DNA from: JAAYCI01 sp964370295
GTDB lineage: Bacteria > Bacillota > Clostridia > Oscillospirales > Ruminococcaceae
Length of the DNA: 64,000 nt
Assembly: GCA_964370295.1 (NCBI GenBank)
Contig: CAYJIR010000007.1
Location: forward strand, 1-64,000
Direction of reading: 5' to 3'
Shown: positions 59,742-64,000 of the stretch, in pieces
Layout: every line of letters begins with the position of its first letter
How positions within the stretch are numbered: the first letter of the stretch is position 1
The notes under the pieces: model-generated
What the model was told of the DNA's origin: nothing
Database searches by the model: none
What the model saw: the letters and a program-made list of their open reading frames with translations, nothing else
Translations under genes and position numbers: made by a program

Positions 59742-62700
59742 ATGGGTGAATTAATGCGTCCCATTCCATTTGGAAAATTAATGGCTTGGGCTTTACAGGA
59801 GTATAAGGAGCAAAATTGTATTTTCGGTGTACGAAAAGAGAAATTCTTTAAAGCTACCGACTCTTCCATGTGCATTTTCGATACAAATATTAGCTCGCCC
59901 GTGGGGCCGGCCGCAGGGCCAAACTCACAGCTTGCACAAAATATTGTTGCCGCCTATCTTGCCGGCAGTCGTTTTATTGAATTGAAAACTGTACAAAAAA
60001 TGGACGGTGCCGAGCTTCGAGCCTGCATTTCACGCCCCTGCATCAACGCAGAGGATGAGGGCTATAATGTGGAATGGAGCACGGAATTAACCGTGCAAGA
60101 AGCCTATGATGAATATGCAAAAGCTTGGGTGGCATTGTTTGTTTTGGGCAAGGAATTGGGGCTTTCCAACGGTTGCGATTTTGTGTTTAATATGAGTGTG
60201 GGCTATGATTTAGAGGGTATAAAAACAAAAAAAATAGACCAATATATAGAAGAAATGAAAGATGCATCCAACGCCCCTATATTCAAAGAGAGCATTGCTT
60301 GGTTGCATGATAATGTGGCGAATTTTGCAAATGTGAACGATGCCGATATCGATGCTATCTCTCCCCATATTGGTAATTCTGTTACACTGTCCACATTGCA
60401 CGGCTGTCCCCCTCATGAAATCGAGCGCATTGCAAAATATTTGTTGGAAGAGAAAAAACTACATACTTTTGTGAAATGCAACCCCACTTTGTTGGGTTAT
60501 GAACAAGCGCGGCACGTGCTGGATACCATGGGATATTCCTATGTGGACTTTGATACACATCATTTCGAAAACGATTTGCAATATGAAGATGGTGTGGTGA
60601 TGCTGCGGGAATTGCGTCAATATGCAAACGAGCGCAATTTACAATTCGGTGTTAAAATCACAAACACCTTCCCCGTTAAAATACAAAAAAAGGAATTACC
60701 CGGCGAGGAGATGTATATGAGTGGGCGCGCTTTGTTGCCGCTTTCCATCCATGTCGCTTCCAAGCTTGCCACAGAATTTGATGGAGATTTGCCAATTTCT
60801 TATTCCGGCGGGGCCGATGCTTTTAATATAGAAGCCATGCTGGATGTGGGGATACGGCCCATCACTGTGGCTACCACCATTTTAAAACCGGGTGGCTACG
60901 AGCGCTTGCATCAGCTTGCCATGCTTGCACAGCCTCTTTTAAATCAACTGCCGAAGAAACTACAGGCGCAAAATTTGCAAAACTTGGCAGATGATCTTTT
61001 GCAAGACAGTTTCTATCAAAAAGACAACCGCCCCGTAGACAGCCGTAAAACCGAAAGTCCCCTTCCCCTATTCGATTGTTTTAAAGCCCCTTGTAAAGAC
61101 GGTGGCTGCCCCATAGAACAACAAATTCCGGAATATTTGCAGTTGGTTAGCCGGGAAAATTTTGCCGAAGCATTTCGTGTGATTGCCATTGACAACGCCT
61201 TGCCAAGCCTAACCGGCACCATATGCAATCATAATTGTCAACATAAATGCACCCGTTTAGACTACGACCACCCCTTGCAAATTCGTAGTGCAAAACTTTT
61301 AGCGGCCAATGCGGCGCAAGAAGAGTATACCCGAGAAATCACCGCTTTGCCCTTGCAAAGCAATAAAAAAGTAGCCATTGTAGGCGCAGGACCTGCCGGC
61401 ATTGCTGCGGCAAATTATTTGCGTCGCAACGGTATTGCTGTGACTGTTTTTGAAAAACGAGAGAAACCTTTTGGCATTGTGGAGTATGTAATACCGGAGT
61501 TTAGAATTGACGGCAATGCCCTACAACGCGATTATGAAATGGCTCTTAAACGTGGGGCAGAATTCCGCTTCTCTTGCGAGCAAAAAAATCCCAGCACACT
61601 TTTAGAAGAATATGACTATGTCATATTGGCTGTGGGTGCCTGGGAAGAAGGTCCTGCCGCGGTATCCGAAGGGCAAGAACTCACTGTGGATGCTCTTCGA
61701 TTTTTGGAAGACAGCAAAGCCGGAGTGTGCAAAAATAAGCTTGGAAAACGTGTGGCAGTGGTTGGTGGTGGCGATGTAGCCATGGACTGTGCACGCGTGG
61801 CAAAACGGGCAAAAGGCGTGGAAAATGTCAGCTTGGTGTATCGTCGTACGCGTCAATTTATGCCCGCTTCTAAAGAGGAAATTCAACTGGCCCGCGAAGA
61901 TGGCGTGGATATAGTAGAATTGCATGCACCTTTAAGCTTTAACGGCAGCGCTCTTGAATGCGAAAAAATGCAGCTTGGCAATTGGGACGAAAGTGGCCGC
62001 CGTGGCATAATTGGAACCGGTGAGAAAGTATCTCTTGCTTTCGACAGTGTCATTTGTGCTGTGGGTGCCCGCGTTGATAACAGCCTGTTTGAAACCATGG
62101 GTCTTGCCTTAGATGCACGCAAAGGTGTGCAGCTGAACGATGCTTTAGAGAGCAGCATGCCCGGATTATATGTTGCAGGTGACTGCAAAAGTGGCCCTGC
62201 CACGATTGTATCGGCCATGGGCGATGCCAAAACCATTACCAAAGATATCTTGCGCAAAGAAAACCTTCCCCATGATTTTGAGCGCATTGCCCTGCCGCTT
62301 TCCTGTAAAGAAGCCGCCTTCCGCAAAGGTATTATGCGCAAAGCTAGCCATGATAAAAATGATGCCAGCCGTTGCCTTTCTTGCGAGCAAATTTGCGAGA
62401 TATGCTGCGATGTATGTCCGAATCGAGCGAACATCGCCATACAAGTTCCCGGATTTGAAAACCAAATGCAAGTTGTACATATAGACGGCATGTGCAACGA
62501 ATGTGGAAACTGTGGCATTTTCTGCCCACATAAGGGCAACCCATATCTCAATAAATTCACCATGTTTTGGTCAGAGGCCGATTTTGATCATTCGGAAAAT
62601 TGTGGATTCCTCCCTCTTTCCCAAAACCGTTTTCGCCTACGCTTAGAAGATAAAAGTGTGTGTGAAGCCGATCTTCATGATGGCAATCTACCAAAACAGA

Positions 62701-62759
62701 TGGTGGCCATTATAGAAAGTTTACAAAAAAACATGCCTTATCTTTTCATCAATCAATAA
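59742..62759 (+). CDS. ygfK: YgfK, putative selenate reductase/flavin-FeS oxidoreductase subunit
   Basis: A 1005-residue FAD/iron-sulfur protein. The N-terminal half (about 1-400) resembles dihydroorotate/dihydropyrimidine dehydrogenase barrels; a GltD-like FeS-Cys and FAD/NAD module follows with CNHNCQHKCTRLDYDHP near 500, KVAIVGAGPAGIAAANYL near 542 and KRVAVVGGGDVAMDCARVAKR near 675; the C-terminus has two ferredoxin-type clusters (CEICCDVCPNRAN and CNECGNCGIFCPHKGNPY, about 885-945). Though named from E. coli selenate reduction, in SDMH loci it is likely the electron partner or reductase of the purine pathway. GGGAGG precedes the ATG. Confidence 0.93.
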   Translation: MGELMRPIPFGKLMAWALQEYKEQNCIFGVRKEKFFKATDSSMCIFDTNISSPVGPAAGPNSQLAQNIVAAYLAGSRFIELKTVQKMDGAELRACISRPCINAEDEGYNVEWSTELTVQEAYDEYAKAWVALFVLGKELGLSNGCDFVFNMSVGYDLEGIKTKKIDQYIEEMKDASNAPIFKESIAWLHDNVANFANVNDADIDAISPHIGNSVTLSTLHGCPPHEIERIAKYLLEEKKLHTFVKCNPTLLGYEQARHVLDTMGYSYVDFDTHHFENDLQYEDGVVMLRELRQYANERNLQFGVKITNTFPVKIQKKELPGEEMYMSGRALLPLSIHVASKLATEFDGDLPISYSGGADAFNIEAMLDVGIRPITVATTILKPGGYERLHQLAMLAQPLLNQLPKKLQAQNLQNLADDLLQDSFYQKDNRPVDSRKTESPLPLFDCFKAPCKDGGCPIEQQIPEYLQLVSRENFAEAFRVIAIDNALPSLTGTICNHNCQHKCTRLDYDHPLQIRSAKLLAANAAQEEYTREITALPLQSNKKVAIVGAGPAGIAAANYLRRNGIAVTVFEKREKPFGIVEYVIPEFRIDGNALQRDYEMALKRGAEFRFSCEQKNPSTLLEEYDYVILAVGAWEEGPAAVSEGQELTVDALRFLEDSKAGVCKNKLGKRVAVVGGGDVAMDCARVAKRAKGVENVSLVYRRTRQFMPASKEEIQLAREDGVDIVELHAPLSFNGSALECEKMQLGNWDESGRRGIIGTGEKVSLAFDSVICAVGARVDNSLFETMGLALDARKGVQLNDALESSMPGLYVAGDCKSGPATIVSAMGDAKTITKDILRKENLPHDFERIALPLSCKEAAFRKGIMRKASHDKNDASRCLSCEQICEICCDVCPNRANIAIQVPGFENQMQVVHIDGMCNECGNCGIFCPHKGNPYLNKFTMFWSEADFDHSENCGFLPLSQNRFRLRLEDKSVCEADLHDGNLPKQMVAIIESLQKNMPYLFINQ

Positions 62760-62771
62760 AGGGGTATATTT

Positions 62772-64000
62772 ATGGTATCTTTAACAATAAATGGGAAGTT
62801 ACTACAGGGGCCAAAAGAAAAAAAATTACTTGATTTTTTGCGGGACGACCTGCGGATAACTTCTGCCAAAGACGGTTGCTCTAGTGGTGCTTGTGGTGCA
62901 TGCACCGTGCTTATTGATGGAAGGGCCACACGTGCGTGCATACAAACCCTGCAAAAACTGGAAGGCAAAACCATTGTGACAGTGGAAGGGCTGAGCGAAC
63001 GAGAAAAAGATGTTTATGCGTATGCTTTTGCACAATGTGGTGCTGTACAATGTGGTTTTTGTATACCGGGCATGGTTATTTCTGCCAAAGCTCTACTAGA
63101 TAAGAACAACAACCCCACCAAAGAGGAAGTTAAAAAAGCGTTGCGTGGCAATATCTGCCGTTGTACAGGTTATGTTAAAATCGAAGATGCCGTGATGTTA
63201 GCGGCACAAATGTTGCGCGAAAATACTTCCATTCCCGAAAAGGAATATACCGGACATTTGGGCGAAGACATGCCACGCCTGGATGCGATTGAAAAAACAT
63301 TGGGGACGGGGCTGTATACCGATGACATTGTGGTGGACAATATGCTGCATGCCTCGGCCGTTCGCAGTGCCCATGCACGCGCACGTGTTTTGAAAATTCA
63401 CAAAGACAAAGCATTGGCACACCCAAACTGTGTGGCTGTTTTCACGGCTGCGGATGTGCCCGGCAATAATAAAATTGGTCACTTGGCTTTTCTTTCCGAT
63501 TACGATGTGATGATTCACGAGGGTGATGTGACACGTTTTTTAGGGGACGCCATCGCTTTGGTGGTTTGTTCCACTAAAGAAAGTTTACACGAAGTGAAAG
63601 CTCTTATACAGGTGGATTACGAGGTTTTACAAGCCTACACCAGCCCCGCCGCCGCCCTTGCACCCGATGCCGAGAAAATCCATGAAAAAGGTAACGTTCT
63701 TTCCAATGAGCATTTGGTGCGTGGTGATGCAAAAACTGCCCTAGCGAAGTCGGCTCATGTGGTCACCCAGCATTATTCGGTTCCGTTCACAGAGCATGCC
63801 TTTATGGAGCCGGAATGCGCCATTGCCATGCCGGAAGGTGAAGATGGCGTGTTGCTGTACACAGGGGGGCAAAGCATTTACGACGAACAGCGCGAAGTGG
63901 CTCGTATGTTGGGTGTAGAACTTGACAAGGTGCATGTGAAGAGCCAACTGGTGGGTGGTGGCTTTGGTGGTAAGGAAGACATGAGTGTACAACATCATGC
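62772..64000 (+). CDS. xdh: Xanthine dehydrogenase-type molybdenum hydroxylase, N-terminal part
   Basis: The first 409 codons of a molybdenum hydroxylase, running off the window end with no stop. It begins with a 2Fe-2S domain (plant-type cluster CSSGACGACTVLIDG near 37-51) and a second helical 2Fe-2S domain (QCGFCIPGMV near 95; CRCTGYVKIEDAV near 131), then passes directly into the molybdopterin-binding large domain (AIEKTLGTGLYTDDIV near 170; HAFMEPECAIA near 340; VGGGFGGKED near 393). So FeS and Mo domains are fused and no FAD domain lies between. Neighbours yedF, yqeC, ssnA and ygfK mark it as selenium-dependent, a labile selenium on Mo rather than selenocysteine, so no in-frame TGA is needed. 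Confidence 0.9.
   Translation, partial: MVSLTINGKLLQGPKEKKLLDFLRDDLRITSAKDGCSSGACGACTVLIDGRATRACIQTLQKLEGKTIVTVEGLSEREKDVYAYAFAQCGAVQCGFCIPGMVISAKALLDKNNNPTKEEVKKALRGNICRCTGYVKIEDAVMLAAQMLRENTSIPEKEYTGHLGEDMPRLDAIEKTLGTGLYTDDIVVDNMLHASAVRSAHARARVLKIHKDKALAHPNCVAVFTAADVPGNNKIGHLAFLSDYDVMIHEGDVTRFLGDAIALVVCSTKESLHEVKALIQVDYEVLQAYTSPAAALAPDAEKIHEKGNVLSNEHLVRGDAKTALAKSAHVVTQHYSVPFTEHAFMEPECAIAMPEGEDGVLLYTGGQSIYDEQREVARMLGVELDKVHVKSQLVGGGFGGKEDMSVQHH

Noticed and set aside
62772..64000. Selenocysteine (TGA) in the hydroxylase
   Set aside because: The frame is open with no in-frame TGA; this enzyme group uses labile selenium on the molybdenum cofactor.

Overview
The window looks like a chromosomal segment of a Gram-positive, anaerobic clostridium (Firmicutes, class Clostridia). 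The evidence is the SCIFF peptide with its radical-SAM maturase beside yajC-tgt-queA, the hprK/murB/whiA/dnaE/pfkA block, the nusB-xseA-xseB-ispA-dxs-tlyA-nadK-argR-recN block, GatCAB, an Asp23 protein, a T-box leader and a selenium-dependent molybdenum hydroxylase (SDMH) gene cluster. I cannot place it below class. It reads as a draft assembly: one run of 100 Ns at 50805-50904 is flanked by two identical 55-bp sequences, which looks like an assembly junction.

Layout. 0.4-1.5 kb: a tyrosine recombinase. 1.6-5.9 kb (minus): scfB, scfA (SCIFF), yajC, tgt, queA. 6.1-10.8 kb (plus): asd and dapA, then from a separate promoter dapB, a CapA-like protein and a stand-alone ACT-domain protein (lysine/diaminopimelate branch). 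10.8-38.4 kb: an uninterrupted minus-strand block of 25 housekeeping genes. It covers tRNA charging and amidation (tyrS, gatCAB), DNA repair (recN, xseAB, ligA), isoprenoid precursors (dxs, ispA), cofactors (nadK), replication (dnaE), envelope and division (murB, whiA), carbon control (hprK) and two different phosphofructokinases. 38.4-45.2 kb (plus): a tryptophan-type T-box leader, trpB2, a membrane diguanylate cyclase, a ZIP metal transporter and nadE. 45.2-50.1 kb: a four-gene envelope operon (ABC ATPase, membrane-tethered extracellular protein, MacB-like permease, GH25 lysozyme). 50.2-53.4 kb: a tiny repeat-rich lipoprotein gene, the assembly gap, a PLC-like protein and a MATE exporter.

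53.5-64.0 kb is the most specialised part: a cysteine desulfurase-like enzyme (minus), then yedF, DUF3343, yqeC, a MocA-like nucleotidyltransferase, carbamate kinase, ssnA, ygfK and the start of a xanthine dehydrogenase-type molybdenum hydroxylase, cut by the window end. Together these suggest assembly of a molybdenum cofactor carrying labile selenium and fermentation of purines or related heterocycles, with ATP made by carbamate kinase.

No rRNA, tRNA, insertion sequence, prophage or CRISPR array was recognised. Several intergenic regions hold conspicuous palindromes, notably a roughly 195-bp structured element at 37.1 kb and a small family of CCATAAAAG-type hairpins.
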